64,000 bases of DNA from the NCBI RefSeq assembly GCF_000422345.1, contig NZ_AULP01000010.1:99595-163594 (forward strand), written 5' to 3'. The DNA is from Neomelitea salexigens DSM 19753 (GTDB lineage: Bacteria > Pseudomonadota > Gammaproteobacteria > Pseudomonadales > Spongiibacteraceae). Under the pieces are notes generated by a model. That model saw only the letters and a program-made list of their open reading frames with translations, did not search any database and had not been told where the DNA came from. Position numbers and translations under genes: made by a program. Below, in pieces: positions 26,380 to 35,537 of the stretch (position 1 is its first letter; each line of letters begins with the position of its first letter).

Positions 26380-27750
26380 CTAGCCGCGCACCAGCGCCGG
26401 TAGCCAGGTGGCCAAACCCGGCCACAGCGCCAATATCGCCAACACCGTTATTTGCAGCACGATATAGGGCGCCACGCCGCGATAAATGTCCGAGGTTGCC
26501 ACTGAGGCCGGTGCCACGCCGCGCAAGTAAAACAGCGAAAAGCCAAACGGCGGCGTAAGGAAAGAGGTTTGCAGGTTGAGCGCGATCATAATGCCCAGCC
26601 ATATTGGGTCTACGCCCATCGCCAGCAGAATCGGCCCGACGATTGGTACCACCACAAAAGTGATTTCAATAAAGTCGAGGATAAAGCCCAGCAGGAAGAT
26701 CACCAACATCACCAGCGCGGTGGCCGCCACCACGCCACCGGGCATTGCCGTAAAGGCGCCGTGAATCAGCTCGTCGCCACCGAAGCCCCGAAACACCAAG
26801 GAAAACACAGCGGCGCCAATCAGGATCATAAATACCATACAGGTGACCTTCATGGTTTCCCGAGACACTTCGGCCAAACGCGCCAGCGAGAGGCGGCCGC
26901 GTAGCAGCGCCAACAACGCTGCACCCAAGGCACCTACGCCCGCCGCTTCGGTAGGCGTGGCGGCCCCGGCGAGAATGGAGCCCAATACCGTAACGATCAA
27001 CAGCACTGGCGGAACAAAGCCGCGCAGCAACTGGCCCATTGGCGGCGCTTGCAGGTCACTGGCGGGCGGTGCTTTTTCCGGGCGAAGAATCGCCATGCCG
27101 CCCATATATAGAATGTACAAACTCACCAGCAGCAAACCGGGAATCAGCGCGCCGATAAACAGATCGCCCACCGACAGGGTTTTGGGGCTGAATACGCCAA
27201 GGTCCAACTGCGCTTGCTGATAAGCACTGGAGAGTGTGTCGCCAAGTAATACCAAGGCGATAGAAGGCGGAATGATCTGCCCCAATGTTCCAGTGGCGCA
27301 GATGGTGCCAGTGGCCAGTGCCGGGTCGTAGCCGCGCTTGAGCATTGACGGCAACGAGAGCAGGCCCATGGTCACCACAGTAGCCCCCACAATACCTGTG
27401 CTGGCCGCCAGCAACATACCGACAACAATCACTGAGATACCCAAGCCACCGCGGCGGCGGCCAAACAGTGCCGCCATATTGCTGAGCAATTCCTCGGCGA
27501 GCTGGCTCTTTTCCAGCAGCACACCCATTAATACAAACAGCGGCACCGCCAATAAGGTGATGTTGTTAATGGTGCCAAATATTCGGTTGGGTAACGCGGC
27601 GAGGAAACTGGGGTCGAAGTGGCCAAGGCTGATACCCAGGCCGGCAAAAATCATCGCCACCCCGGCCAGACTAAAGGCGACTGGGTAGCCCAGCATGAGC
27701 ACCAAGCAAATGGTGATGAACATTAGCAGTGGCAACAACTCAATCAGCAC
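26380..27750 (-). CDS. dctM: TRAP transporter large permease DctM (FcbT3-like)
   Basis: A 456-residue, many-helix TRAP large permease that uses a sodium gradient to drive uptake of the solute bound by a DctP protein. It matches the mannitol/chloroaromatic (FcbT3-like) subgroup: VPLFVLMGVLLEKSQLAEEL, ASTGIVGATVVTMGLLSLP and GTLGQIIPPSIALVLLGD, with the C-terminal LNLQTSFLTPPFGFSLFYLRG. Its start overlaps the end of dctQ by 11 bases. No DctP gene is adjacent; the only one in the window is at the left edge on the opposite strand. Confidence 0.92.
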   Translation of the reverse strand: MLIELLPLLMFITICLVLMLGYPVAFSLAGVAMIFAGLGISLGHFDPSFLAALPNRIFGTINNITLLAVPLFVLMGVLLEKSQLAEELLSNMAALFGRRRGGLGISVIVVGMLLAASTGIVGATVVTMGLLSLPSMLKRGYDPALATGTICATGTLGQIIPPSIALVLLGDTLSSAYQQAQLDLGVFSPKTLSVGDLFIGALIPGLLLVSLYILYMGGMAILRPEKAPPASDLQAPPMGQLLRGFVPPVLLIVTVLGSILAGAATPTEAAGVGALGAALLALLRGRLSLARLAEVSRETMKVTCMVFMILIGAAVFSLVFRGFGGDELIHGAFTAMPGGVVAATALVMLVIFLLGFILDFIEITFVVVPIVGPILLAMGVDPIWLGIMIALNLQTSFLTPPFGFSLFYLRGVAPASVATSDIYRGVAPYIVLQITVLAILALWPGLATWLPALVRG

Positions 27751-28282
27751 GGTTCACCTCCGCGCCATCGCCCTCTATCAGCACCAAAGCATTGCGCAGC
27801 AGTTCAGCAAGGCCCTGCAGAGCAAGATTGACCGCCATTAGCGGTATCAAACTCTTGAGTAGAAACACGGCGGGAATGCCGCCGGGCTCAACCGAGGCCT
27901 CGCGAATTTCCCAGGCCTTGGCACTGAAATCCCAACTGCTGAGCAAAATAAGCCCGCACAGCGGCAACAAAAATATCAGCGTACCCAGGCTGTCGATCCA
28001 CGCGCGCTGGCGCGGAGAAAAGCGCTGATAAAAAATATCCACCCGCACATGGGCGCCGTGTTTCAGGGCATAGGCGGCGCCGAGCATAAATACCGAGCCG
28101 TGCAGATAACTGACCGACTCCTGCATGGCCGTCAGGCCATAGCCAAAGCCGTAACGCATAACCACCACCGCGGCGGTAACCAGCATCATGATGGGAATGC
28201 ACCAGGCCAGTACGCGGCCAGTCGCCTCGGTGAAGGCGTCGATGAAACGTAGTGTCGCTCTCATTATTGTAATTAATTGCAT
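27740..28282 (-). CDS. dctQ: TRAP transporter small permease DctQ
   Basis: A 180-residue four-helix TRAP small permease. It has the usual helix-hairpin pattern: a first helix around WCIPIMMLVTAAVVVMRYGF, then ESVSYLHGSVFMLGAAYALKHGAHVRVDIFY, which is the common DctQ signature (split here for length: ESVSYLHGSV, then HGAHVRVDIFY). It forms the membrane complex with DctM, and the 11-base overlap supports equal production. The ATG at 28282 is used; no clear ribosome site distinguishes it from the ATG at 28264. Confidence 0.9.
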   Translation of the reverse strand: MQLITIMRATLRFIDAFTEATGRVLAWCIPIMMLVTAAVVVMRYGFGYGLTAMQESVSYLHGSVFMLGAAYALKHGAHVRVDIFYQRFSPRQRAWIDSLGTLIFLLPLCGLILLSSWDFSAKAWEIREASVEPGGIPAVFLLKSLIPLMAVNLALQGLAELLRNALVLIEGDGAEVNRAD

Positions 28283-28389
28283 GTCGACCCAAGTGGGGCA
28301 ATATTATAGTCGCAGCAGCCCCCTCTCGCCATGCGAATGACCGGCAAACACGCTATCATTGCGCCTTTTAGGGTAAATCCATCACTGCT

Positions 28390-28887
28390 ATGAGCCATCA
28401 CCCACTCGCCGACAAAGAAACCCGACTGGAACTGTTCGCCGGTATTCATCCGACCAATCAGCAGCCTGTGTTTGAACAGTGCCTGGCAAGCCCCTGCGAA
28501 ACCGAGGGTCAGTACCGCTTATTAAAGTCACCGCTGTTTGTACGCGGCGTGGCGGCACTGGACACCCTGGAACTGAATAATGAATCGCGCGGTCGCTTTA
28601 AAGTGGTTGAGCGCGGCGGCAACCTTTGTCTGCGCGTATTTATGCGCGAGCCCAACGACGCGCTGGAACAGCAACTGACCGGCGAGATCGAAAAACTGGG
28701 CGGCCACTTGGACATCAGCAGCGAACGCGCCTTGGTCTACAGCATTCATTTTGGCGTAGGGTTTCAGGCGATTGAAAAATTACTCGATGCCAATGTAAAG
28801 ACCGGCGAGGCACGCTGGCTGTATGGCAATGTCTACGACGACCAAGGCGAGCCACTGAATTGGTGGCAAGACCTGTTAAAAGCGTAG
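28390..28887 (+). CDS. DUF4265-like protein of unknown function
   Basis: A 165-residue soluble protein. The segments QYRLLKSPLFVRGVAALDTL and GGNLCLRVFM resemble DUF4265 proteins, which are small, sporadic and uncharacterised; I give this as a likely rather than certain match. No catalytic motif or membrane segment is visible. It lies 18 bp upstream of yaaA on the same strand, so they are probably co-transcribed; whether that means a role in oxidative stress is unknown. Confidence 0.6.
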   Translation: MSHHPLADKETRLELFAGIHPTNQQPVFEQCLASPCETEGQYRLLKSPLFVRGVAALDTLELNNESRGRFKVVERGGNLCLRVFMREPNDALEQQLTGEIEKLGGHLDISSERALVYSIHFGVGFQAIEKLLDANVKTGEARWLYGNVYDDQGEPLNWWQDLLKA

Positions 28888-28905
28888 CGGCGAAAGGAGC
28901 CAAGC

Positions 28906-29679
28906 ATGTTGATACTGATTTCACCGGCAAAGACGCTGGACTTTGACACCCCCGCTCACACTCAACAGCGCAGCGAGCCGGATTTTCTGGACGCTTCACA
29001 GCAGCTTATCGATGAGCTACGCGAACTGGCGCCCCAGGATATTTCCGCGCTGATGAAGATCAGCGACAAACTCGGAACGCTCAACTACCAGCGCTTTGCC
29101 GACTGGCAAACGCCGTTTACCCCCGACAACGCCAAGCAGGCAGTGTTGGCCTTTCGCGGCGACGTCTACACAGGGCTCAATGCCGACGACTTCAGCGACG
29201 ACGATTTCGCCTTTGCCCAGCAGCACCTGCGCATTCTTTCCGGCTTATATGGTCTGCTGCGGCCGCTGGATTTGATTCAGCCCTATCGGCTGGAAATGGG
29301 CACAAAGTTCGCCAACAGCGGCGGCAAAAACCTCTACGAATTTTGGGGTGAGCGCATCACCGATGCCATCAATACCCAATTTAGCGATGCCGGCCCGCTG
29401 CTGCTTAACCTAGCGTCGAACGAGTACTTCAGCGCCGTGAAACCCAAGCTGCTGAACGCCGACGTTATCACCCCGGTGTTTAAAGACTACAAAAACGGCA
29501 AGTACAAAATTATCAGCTTCTACGCCAAAAAGGCCCGAGGTTTGATGAGCGCCTATGTGATTAAGCAGCGCATTACCGATGCCGAGAAACTGAAGCAATT
29601 CGACACCGACGGCTACTATTACTGCCCTGAGCAGTCCACTGCCACGGAGTGGGTGTTCCTTCGCGACGAGGTCGCCTAA
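28906..29679 (+). CDS. yaaA: peroxide stress protein YaaA
   Basis: A 257-residue YaaA/DUF328 protein, the full normal length. The start [13 protein letters not shown], the segment [35 protein letters not shown] and [13 protein letters not shown] are diagnostic. In E. coli YaaA lowers free intracellular iron during hydrogen peroxide stress and has a DNA-binding fold with helix-hairpin-helix character. The gene has a good AGGAG ribosome site and follows the DUF4265-like gene. Confidence 0.95.
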   Translation: MLILISPAKTLDFDTPAHTQQRSEPDFLDASQQLIDELRELAPQDISALMKISDKLGTLNYQRFADWQTPFTPDNAKQAVLAFRGDVYTGLNADDFSDDDFAFAQQHLRILSGLYGLLRPLDLIQPYRLEMGTKFANSGGKNLYEFWGERITDAINTQFSDAGPLLLNLASNEYFSAVKPKLLNADVITPVFKDYKNGKYKIISFYAKKARGLMSAYVIKQRITDAEKLKQFDTDGYYYCPEQSTATEWVFLRDEVA

Positions 29680-29682
29680 GTC

Positions 29683-30141
29683 CTATTCCAGGCTGAGTAT
29701 CGTCTGCCAGTGACGCTCTTCTATCGGCATCACCGACAGGCGATTACCCTTCTTCAGCAGCGCCATGTCGCTTAGCGCCGGATGGCTTTTTAGTTCGCTC
29801 AAGGGAATCAGGCGCCCCAGCTTGCGGTGCAGCTGAATGTCCACCATATACCAGCGCGGATCCTCGTCGCTGGCCTTGGGATCATAGTATTTGGACTCGG
29901 GGTCGCGCGCAGTGTGGTCGGGATAACCCTCCCGCACGACCTCGGCAATGCCGACAATGCCCGGCGTTTTACAGGCAGAGTGATAGAAAAATACCTGATC
30001 GCCCACCTGCATGTTGTCGCGCATGATGTTGCGCGCCTGGTAATTGCGCACCCCATCCCAGTGCTCGGTGGCATTTTTGCAGGCCGCCAAATCATCAATG
30101 CCAAAAGCATCCGGCTCGGATTTTACCAACCAGTATTGCAT
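29683..30141 (-). CDS. EVE domain protein
   Basis: A 152-residue EVE-domain protein, a PUA/YTH-like fold that binds modified bases in nucleic acid. It starts MQYWLVKSEPDAFGIDDL and contains WDGVRNYQARNIMRDNMQVGD and GDQVFFYHSACKTPGIVG, which line the base pocket and match human THYN1. The ATG at 30141 follows AGGAGGAGTG; a GTG one codon earlier is possible. It is convergent with yaaA, four bases apart. In bacteria EVE proteins are linked to recognition of modified cytosine or to RNA; here the context is housekeeping. Confidence 0.92.
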   Translation of the reverse strand: MQYWLVKSEPDAFGIDDLAACKNATEHWDGVRNYQARNIMRDNMQVGDQVFFYHSACKTPGIVGIAEVVREGYPDHTARDPESKYYDPKASDEDPRWYMVDIQLHRKLGRLIPLSELKSHPALSDMALLKKGNRLSVMPIEERHWQTILSLE

Positions 30142-30240
30142 CACTCCTCCTCTGCACTGACACTGTGCACCAACAAAAAGTGTAGCGGCCGGTCGCTATG
30201 GCCGTCCATCCTCCCTGGAAAGTCCAGCTAGGTACCCGCA

Positions 30241-30831
30241 ATGCAAAAACCCTACTCCCAAGCCTGCGAAAACAATAAACAGCCGATCTTTAGCACCTTG
30301 CAGCCCATTCTTAACACTCTAAAAAGCGTGGTGGAGATTGGCAGCGGCACTGGGCAGCACGCCGTGCACGTCGCCCGCCTTCACCCTCAATTGCAGTGGC
30401 AATGTTGTGACCAAGTGGAATACCTGCCCGGCATACAACAGTGGCTGGACGAGGCCAAGCTCGACAATCTTCCGCCGCCGCAGCCCTTTGAGGTGAATAC
30501 CTCGCCCTGGCCCAGCGGCGAGTTTCAGGCACTCTACTCAGCCAATACCCTACACATTATGAGTTGGGCCTCGGTAGAGCGACTGTTCGCCCGCATTGCT
30601 GAACACGGCGCCGAACTACAATGGCTTTTTATCTACGGCCCTTTCAATTATCAGGGGCAATTCACCTCGCCCAGCAACGCCGAATTTGATCAGTGGTTAA
30701 AAAGCCGCGATCCGATGAGTGGCATCCGCGATGCCGAGGCGGTGAATGGTTTGGCCGCGAAGGCAGGCTTTGCGCTTCACCGCGACTGTGAAATGCCAGC
30801 CAATAACCGCCTGCTAATCTGGAAGCGCTAA
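30241..30831 (+). CDS. DUF938 family SAM-dependent methyltransferase-like protein
   Basis: A 196-residue DUF938 protein. SAM-binding motif I is VVEIGSGTGQHAVHVARLHP (about residues 31-50); NTLHIMSW and LFIYGPFNYQGQFTSPSN are characteristic of DUF938. The N terminus QKPYSQACENNKQPI, with conserved SQACENN, is the usual family start. It has the fold of a small-molecule methyltransferase but its substrate is unknown. It is monocistronic and ends before a bidirectional terminator. Confidence 0.9.
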   Translation: MQKPYSQACENNKQPIFSTLQPILNTLKSVVEIGSGTGQHAVHVARLHPQLQWQCCDQVEYLPGIQQWLDEAKLDNLPPPQPFEVNTSPWPSGEFQALYSANTLHIMSWASVERLFARIAEHGAELQWLFIYGPFNYQGQFTSPSNAEFDQWLKSRDPMSGIRDAEAVNGLAAKAGFALHRDCEMPANNRLLIWKR

Positions 30832-30846
30832 TTTCGGGCAAAAAAA

Positions 30847-30868
30847 AGCCACGACCTGAGTCGCGGCT
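30847..30868. terminator. bidirectional intrinsic terminator
   Basis: AGCCACGAC-CTGA-GTCGCGGCT has one A-C mismatch in the stem, an A-run on the left (T-run for the minus strand) and TTT on the right. It lies between DUF938 and ompA, two convergent genes. Confidence 0.7.
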
Positions 30869-30903
30869 TTCTGATTACTTCCGATTACTTGCTAAGGTAA
30901 GCC

Positions 30904-32379
30904 TTACAGCTCTTCCTCTGCATCGTAATCATAGTCGTAGTCATATTCCTCTTCTTCTACATCCGCAGAAGGGTCGTAGTCGTAGAGTTCTTCGTCCATG
31001 GCTTCTTCAGCGGGCGCTTCCGCAGCCGCTTCTTCAACCATAGGCTCTTCAGCGGTAGGTACGTAAGCGGGCTCTACCACCATTTCTTCGTCACCCAACA
31101 CTTTCAGCTCAACGCGGCGGTTCTCCGCACGACCCGCTTTGGTGTCGTTGCTGGCGATGGGCTGCTCTTCACCGTAACCGCGAGCGGTCAGGCGGTTGCT
31201 TTCAACGCCCTTATCAACCAAGTAGTTTTTCACTGACTTAGCACGATTCTGAGACAGGTTCATGTTGTAGCTGTCGCTACCTGTGCTGTCAGTGTGGCCT
31301 TGCAGCTCAACGTTGAAGCCAGGCGAGCTGTTCAGGGTAGCCGCAACGCCATCGAGGATGGTTTCAGCATTCACAGTCAGTTGTGCACTGTTAAGCTCGA
31401 AGTTAACGCCACGCAGAACAACCGATTGCTCTTCGCCACAACCGTTAGACATGACTTCCTGACCAGCAGGTGTGTTGGGGCACGCGTCATCGCGATCGGC
31501 AACGCCGTCGCCGTCGCTATCCAGTGAACAACCCTGTGCGTCCACTTCGTCACCCGCAGGTGTATTGGGGCACTTATCGAGGTAGTCAGCAACACCGTCG
31601 TTGTCGCCATCCAGCGGGCAACCTACGCTGTCTACTTGAACACCGCGTGGTGTACCTGGGCACTGATCGGTTTCATCAACAACACCATCGCCGTCACCGT
31701 CTTTGGCGCCGTATTGAGCGTCGAAGAAGTTGTAGCGCAGACCAATCATCAAGCTCTGTGCTTCATACTCGGTTTCAAACGTTGAGCCGCTGCTGGCAAA
31801 CTCGGGATCTTCAGATACCGCGTAGCGATAACCGGCATCCATAACCAGGCGTGGCGTCAGGTGGTAGTTAACACCGGCACCCAGCTGACCAATGGCAACA
31901 TCATCGTCGCTGCCGTTGAGCTCCATGTTGGCCATACCCAAGCCGAAACCCACATAGGGGCGCAGACGCTCGCCAGCACGGAAGTCGTACCAGACATTAC
32001 CCAGCAGAGACTTTACTTCCAGAGCAGAGTCAGAATTAGTGACGTCGTTCTCGCCTTCACTGTATTCCAGTTCCAGGCGCAGAGCACCGGCGGTTTTATA
32101 ACCGAAGTTAACACCGTAGCCCCAGTCGTCGTCGTACTCGGTATCCACTTCGATCGAAGCCCCTACCGGCGGCGGCAATAGACCGAGGTCGGTCAACAGT
32201 TGTGTGAGTGGGTCGCCGGGTGCAGCAGCTTCTGTTGTCAGCTTGCCATCGGCGTCAAATACTTCGGTGTAAGCGGCTTTGCCGCCGATGTAAAAACCTT
32301 TCTCTTCTTCGGCGCTGACAGCGCCTGCAGACGCGAGCAGTACGCCCGCCGTCAGGGCAGTAATCCATTGTTTGCTCAT
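30904..32379 (-). CDS. OmpA-family outer-membrane protein with TSP3 repeats and acidic tail
   Basis: A 491-residue outer-membrane protein. After a signal peptide ending near VSAEEE comes an OmpA-type beta-barrel (about 25-215). Three thrombospondin type-3-like calcium repeats follow, each with a DxDxDGVxD core and paired cysteines (CPGTP, CPNTP, CPNTP). Next is an OmpA C-terminal peptidoglycan-binding domain with LQGHTDSTGSDSYNMNLSQ and the key Asp and Arg residues (NRAKSV; ENRRVEL). The last 60 or so residues are a low-complexity acidic tail rich in Glu, Asp and Tyr (DYDYDYDAEEEL), which is unusual for OmpA and lies on the periplasmic side. It tethers the outer membrane to the wall and may bind calcium. 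Confidence 0.92.
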   Translation of the reverse strand: MSKQWITALTAGVLLASAGAVSAEEEKGFYIGGKAAYTEVFDADGKLTTEAAAPGDPLTQLLTDLGLLPPPVGASIEVDTEYDDDWGYGVNFGYKTAGALRLELEYSEGENDVTNSDSALEVKSLLGNVWYDFRAGERLRPYVGFGLGMANMELNGSDDDVAIGQLGAGVNYHLTPRLVMDAGYRYAVSEDPEFASSGSTFETEYEAQSLMIGLRYNFFDAQYGAKDGDGDGVVDETDQCPGTPRGVQVDSVGCPLDGDNDGVADYLDKCPNTPAGDEVDAQGCSLDSDGDGVADRDDACPNTPAGQEVMSNGCGEEQSVVLRGVNFELNSAQLTVNAETILDGVAATLNSSPGFNVELQGHTDSTGSDSYNMNLSQNRAKSVKNYLVDKGVESNRLTARGYGEEQPIASNDTKAGRAENRRVELKVLGDEEMVVEPAYVPTAEEPMVEEAAAEAPAEEAMDEELYDYDPSADVEEEEYDYDYDYDAEEEL

Positions 32380-32596
32380 AGCAATCCCCCAGTTATTAGT
32401 TATAAATTTACATTCAACAAAGGCTTGATGCCCCTGATACTAACCGATATTACGACTCACGTTTAGCGAAAAGAGTCACTCACTTGGTATTTTTCCACTA
32501 AGTTTGTCGCTTTGCAGAAGAATTGTTCACTCTCGCTACCACCCCCGGACGCTGATATACGTTACTATAGCCGCGTTTTTTATACGGGTTTTGATT

Positions 32597-33910
32597 ATGA
32601 CGCCTGAACTGCTCTCTCCTGCCGGCAGCCTTCGCAACATGCGTTACGCATTTGCCTACGGTGCCGATGCCGTCTACGCCGGCCAACCTCGCTATAGCCT
32701 ACGCGTACGCAATAATGAATTCAAAGACCTGGAAACCCTCGCCACCGGCATTAACGAGGCCCACAGCCAGGGCAAGCAGTTTTATCTGGCGTCTAATATT
32801 TCGCCGCACAACGACAAGATTCGCAGCTATCTGCGCGACTTGGAGCCCGTGGTGGAGCTCGGCCCCGACGCACTGATTATGGCCGACCCCGGCTTAATGA
32901 TGCTTGTGCAGGAGCGCTGGCCGGACCTGCCCATCCATCTTTCGGTTCAGGCGAACGCGGTGAATTGGGCGAGCGTGAAATTTTGGCACCGCAATGGCAT
33001 TCGCCGGGTGATTCTGTCGCGCGAACTTTCCCTGAACGAAATTGAAGAGATCCGCCAGCGTGTGCCGGAAATGGAACTGGAGGTGTTTGTTCACGGCGCG
33101 TTGTGTATCGCCTACTCGGGGCGCTGCCTGCTGTCGGGGTATATGAACCATCGCGACCCGAACCAGGGCGCCTGCACCAATGCCTGCCGCTGGCAGTATC
33201 AAGCCCACGAAGCAAAGGAAGACGCCACGGGCGATTTGATCGCTGTGCAAAACTACGAGCCACAACCGCAGGTTGAACCGGTGCTGCTGCAGCAAGCGCA
33301 GCGCCCCGGCGAGTATATGCCTGCCTACGAAGACGAGCATGGCACCTATATTATGAACTCCAAAGACCTGCGCGCCGTGCAACATGTGCAGCGCCTGCAG
33401 GAAATGGGGATTCACTCACTAAAGATTGAGGGACGCACCAAGTCGCACTATTACGTGGCACGCACCGCTCAGGTTTACCGCCGCGCTATCGACGACGCCG
33501 CCGCGGGCCGCGAATTCGACATGGGACTGATGGACGAACTGGAAACCCTGGCCAACCGCGGCTACACAGAAGGCTTTTACCGGCGCCACCCCCCCAAGGA
33601 ATATCAGAATTATGAGATGGGCAGCAGCAACGTCCAGCAGCAACAGTTTGTTGCCGAAGTGGTGGATGTTAGCGGTAGCGATATCGTCGTTGACGTGAAA
33701 AACCGCTTCGCCGTTGGCGATACCGTGCAACTGATGACGCCCCAGGGCAATAAACGCTTCACCCTAGACACCCTGCTCGACAAAAACGGCAAGGCGGCGG
33801 ACGTTGCTCCCGGTTCCGGCCATCGCATGCGCATTCCGCTTGATGCCCAACTCGACGAACAGGCACTGCGTTACGGGCTGATCGTAAAGGATATTCACGC
33901 CGGCGGTTGA
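32597..33910 (+). CDS. trhP: tRNA 5-hydroxyuridine synthesis protein TrhP (YegQ, U32 family)
   Basis: A 437-residue U32-family protein, closely matching E. coli YegQ. It begins MTPELLSPAGSLRNMRYAF and contains YGADAVYAGQPRYSLRVRNN and DEHGTYIMNSKDLRA, both nearly identical to YegQ. The four cysteines in HGALCIAYSGRC and GACTNACRW are those that bind an iron-sulfur cluster in the family. TrhP works in prephenate-dependent hydroxylation of tRNA wobble uridine. The ATG at 32597 is chosen over an upstream extension from 32504, which has no homologous sequence. Confidence 0.93.
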   Translation: MTPELLSPAGSLRNMRYAFAYGADAVYAGQPRYSLRVRNNEFKDLETLATGINEAHSQGKQFYLASNISPHNDKIRSYLRDLEPVVELGPDALIMADPGLMMLVQERWPDLPIHLSVQANAVNWASVKFWHRNGIRRVILSRELSLNEIEEIRQRVPEMELEVFVHGALCIAYSGRCLLSGYMNHRDPNQGACTNACRWQYQAHEAKEDATGDLIAVQNYEPQPQVEPVLLQQAQRPGEYMPAYEDEHGTYIMNSKDLRAVQHVQRLQEMGIHSLKIEGRTKSHYYVARTAQVYRRAIDDAAAGREFDMGLMDELETLANRGYTEGFYRRHPPKEYQNYEMGSSNVQQQQFVAEVVDVSGSDIVVDVKNRFAVGDTVQLMTPQGNKRFTLDTLLDKNGKAADVAPGSGHRMRIPLDAQLDEQALRYGLIVKDIHAGG

Positions 33911-33948
33911 GCCTGCTACGCTGAGAAAAAGCCGCAAAGGAGTAGCCC

Positions 33949-34332
33949 ATGGAGCGACGTAAACTGCGCAGCTTGCGCGGCTTAATTAATATAAGCCTGC
34001 TAAGCCTCATCTTCGGCGCCGCCATTCATATTCTGGCGAGCCTACTGGGTAACTATAGCGCCATGGCCCTCGGCGCAGTGGGTGTACTACTCACCTTTTA
34101 CTGCTACCGCCGCGCCGATCGCCAAGACGCCAGCCGACTGGCGTACACCCTGTGGCGGCTGCTGCCGACCCTCACCTTTGTGATCTTACCCGTCGCCATA
34201 TTTTGGTACGGCAGCGACTCCCAATGGAGCGCCACCGAGGTATTGATGCTGGTGGAAATCAGCTGCAGCTACCTGATACCGATTGTCTGCCTATTGCTGG
34301 TTGAGCGCACGCTAAAGAAGGCCCAACAATAG
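33949..34332 (+). CDS. four-helix membrane protein of unknown function
   Basis: A 127-residue inner-membrane protein with four predicted helices, at about 12-35, 37-50, 62-83 and 97-115, and basic N and C ends (MERRKLRSLRG and ERTLKKAQQ). I recognise no family. A good AAGGAG ribosome site precedes the ATG. It follows trhP by 38 bp on the same strand and may share its transcript, but no functional link is visible. Confidence 0.7.
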   Translation: MERRKLRSLRGLINISLLSLIFGAAIHILASLLGNYSAMALGAVGVLLTFYCYRRADRQDASRLAYTLWRLLPTLTFVILPVAIFWYGSDSQWSATEVLMLVEISCSYLIPIVCLLLVERTLKKAQQ

Positions 34333-34338
34333 GCCCCG

Positions 34339-35481
34339 CTATTCACCCTGCTTGAAGGGTAGCGCCTGCGCAGCCTCTTGCAGATATTCAGCAATATGGC
34401 GCTGCTCGGTGTGAAGAAAGCGCGCCACCGCATCGCTAAAACTGGCATCGGCCAACCAGTGCTGGGAGTAAGTGGTGATAGGCTCGAAGCCGCGCTGAAT
34501 TTTGTGCTCGCCCTGAGCGCCCGGGTCAAACTTACTTAAGCCCTGTTCGATGCAATGCTCGATGCCCTGGTAATAGCAGGCTTCAAAATGCAGGAAATCG
34601 TATTCGCGAATACAGCCCCAATAACGCCCGAACAAGGTATCCGCGCCCTGAAAATTCAAAGCTGCCGCCACTGGCACATCGCCCTCGTAGGCCAATACCA
34701 ACAGCAGCCGGTCTGCCATTGACTGAGCAATGGCCTGAAAGAAGGCTTCCGATAAATAGCCGCCGTGACCGCTGCGTTTGGCGTAGGTCATCTGATAACA
34801 GTGGAAGAAAAAGCGCCACTGCGACTCGCTCACATCACTGCCCGGCAGGCGCTCCAGGCGCAGGCCCTGTTCGGTCACTGTACGACGCTCCTTGCGCAGG
34901 TTTTTTCGCTTGCGCGAACTGAAGGTCGCCAGAAAGTCGTCGAAGCACTGATAACCCCGATTAAACCAGTGGTACTGCGGGCCAACGCGCTGCAGTAAGC
35001 CAGCGCGTTGCCAGCGCTCGGCGTCGTTAACATCGGGGAATAGAATATGGGCTGACGAGGCGCTCAGCTGTTCGGCGCGGCGCTGCAATTGCTCGACCAC
35101 CACGGTGTAGAGCGCGTCAGCCTTCAGGTCGTCGCGCAAGCACAGGCGCGGCCCCGTTGCCGGGGTGAAGGGAATGGCCGACAACAGCTTGGGGTAGTAT
35201 TCAAGGCCGTGGCGGCGATAGGCATCGGCCCAGGCCCAATCGAACACATACTCGCCGTAGCTGTGTGACTTGATATACAGCGGCAATAGGCCGCACAACA
35301 CGCCACCCTCGCGAATAACCAAGTGCTGAGGTAGCCAGCCGGTCTCAGCGGTGGTTGCGCCACTGTCTTCCAACGCGGCCAGAAAGGTGTGCTGCAAAAA
35401 CGGGTAGTCGTCACCAGCGACCGCATCCCACTCCTCGGCGGCAACGCGGTGAATGCTGTCGATAAACTGCAATTCCAGCAT
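34339..35481 (-). CDS. GNAT-fold N-acetyltransferase-like protein (COG3146/DUF482)
   Basis: A 380-residue protein of the COG3146/DUF482 group, a FemAB/GNAT-like fold with unknown substrate, sometimes annotated as peptidogalycan biosynthesis protein. The N-terminal FLQHTFLAALEDSGATTAETGW, the central FSSRKRKNLRKERRTV, ALNFQGADTLFGRYWG and the C-terminal FDPGAQGEHKIQRGFEP are its typical conserved blocks. It is cytoplasmic and lies just upstream of an unrelated housekeeping set. The acetyl or aminoacyl donor is unknown. Confidence 0.88.
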   Translation of the reverse strand: MLELQFIDSIHRVAAEEWDAVAGDDYPFLQHTFLAALEDSGATTAETGWLPQHLVIREGGVLCGLLPLYIKSHSYGEYVFDWAWADAYRRHGLEYYPKLLSAIPFTPATGPRLCLRDDLKADALYTVVVEQLQRRAEQLSASSAHILFPDVNDAERWQRAGLLQRVGPQYHWFNRGYQCFDDFLATFSSRKRKNLRKERRTVTEQGLRLERLPGSDVSESQWRFFFHCYQMTYAKRSGHGGYLSEAFFQAIAQSMADRLLLVLAYEGDVPVAAALNFQGADTLFGRYWGCIREYDFLHFEACYYQGIEHCIEQGLSKFDPGAQGEHKIQRGFEPITTYSQHWLADASFSDAVARFLHTEQRHIAEYLQEAAQALPFKQGE

Positions 35482-35537
35482 GCTTTATATCCAACAAACC
35501 ATCAGCTGTGCATACGCGCTAGCAAAGCCGCGCGATG

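Noticed and set aside
26366..26382. A sixth TGTCAA palindrome near the thioesterase
   Set aside because: Only the left half matches (TGTCAA-TCTAA-TTTCTA), and it overlaps the dctM stop; probably chance.
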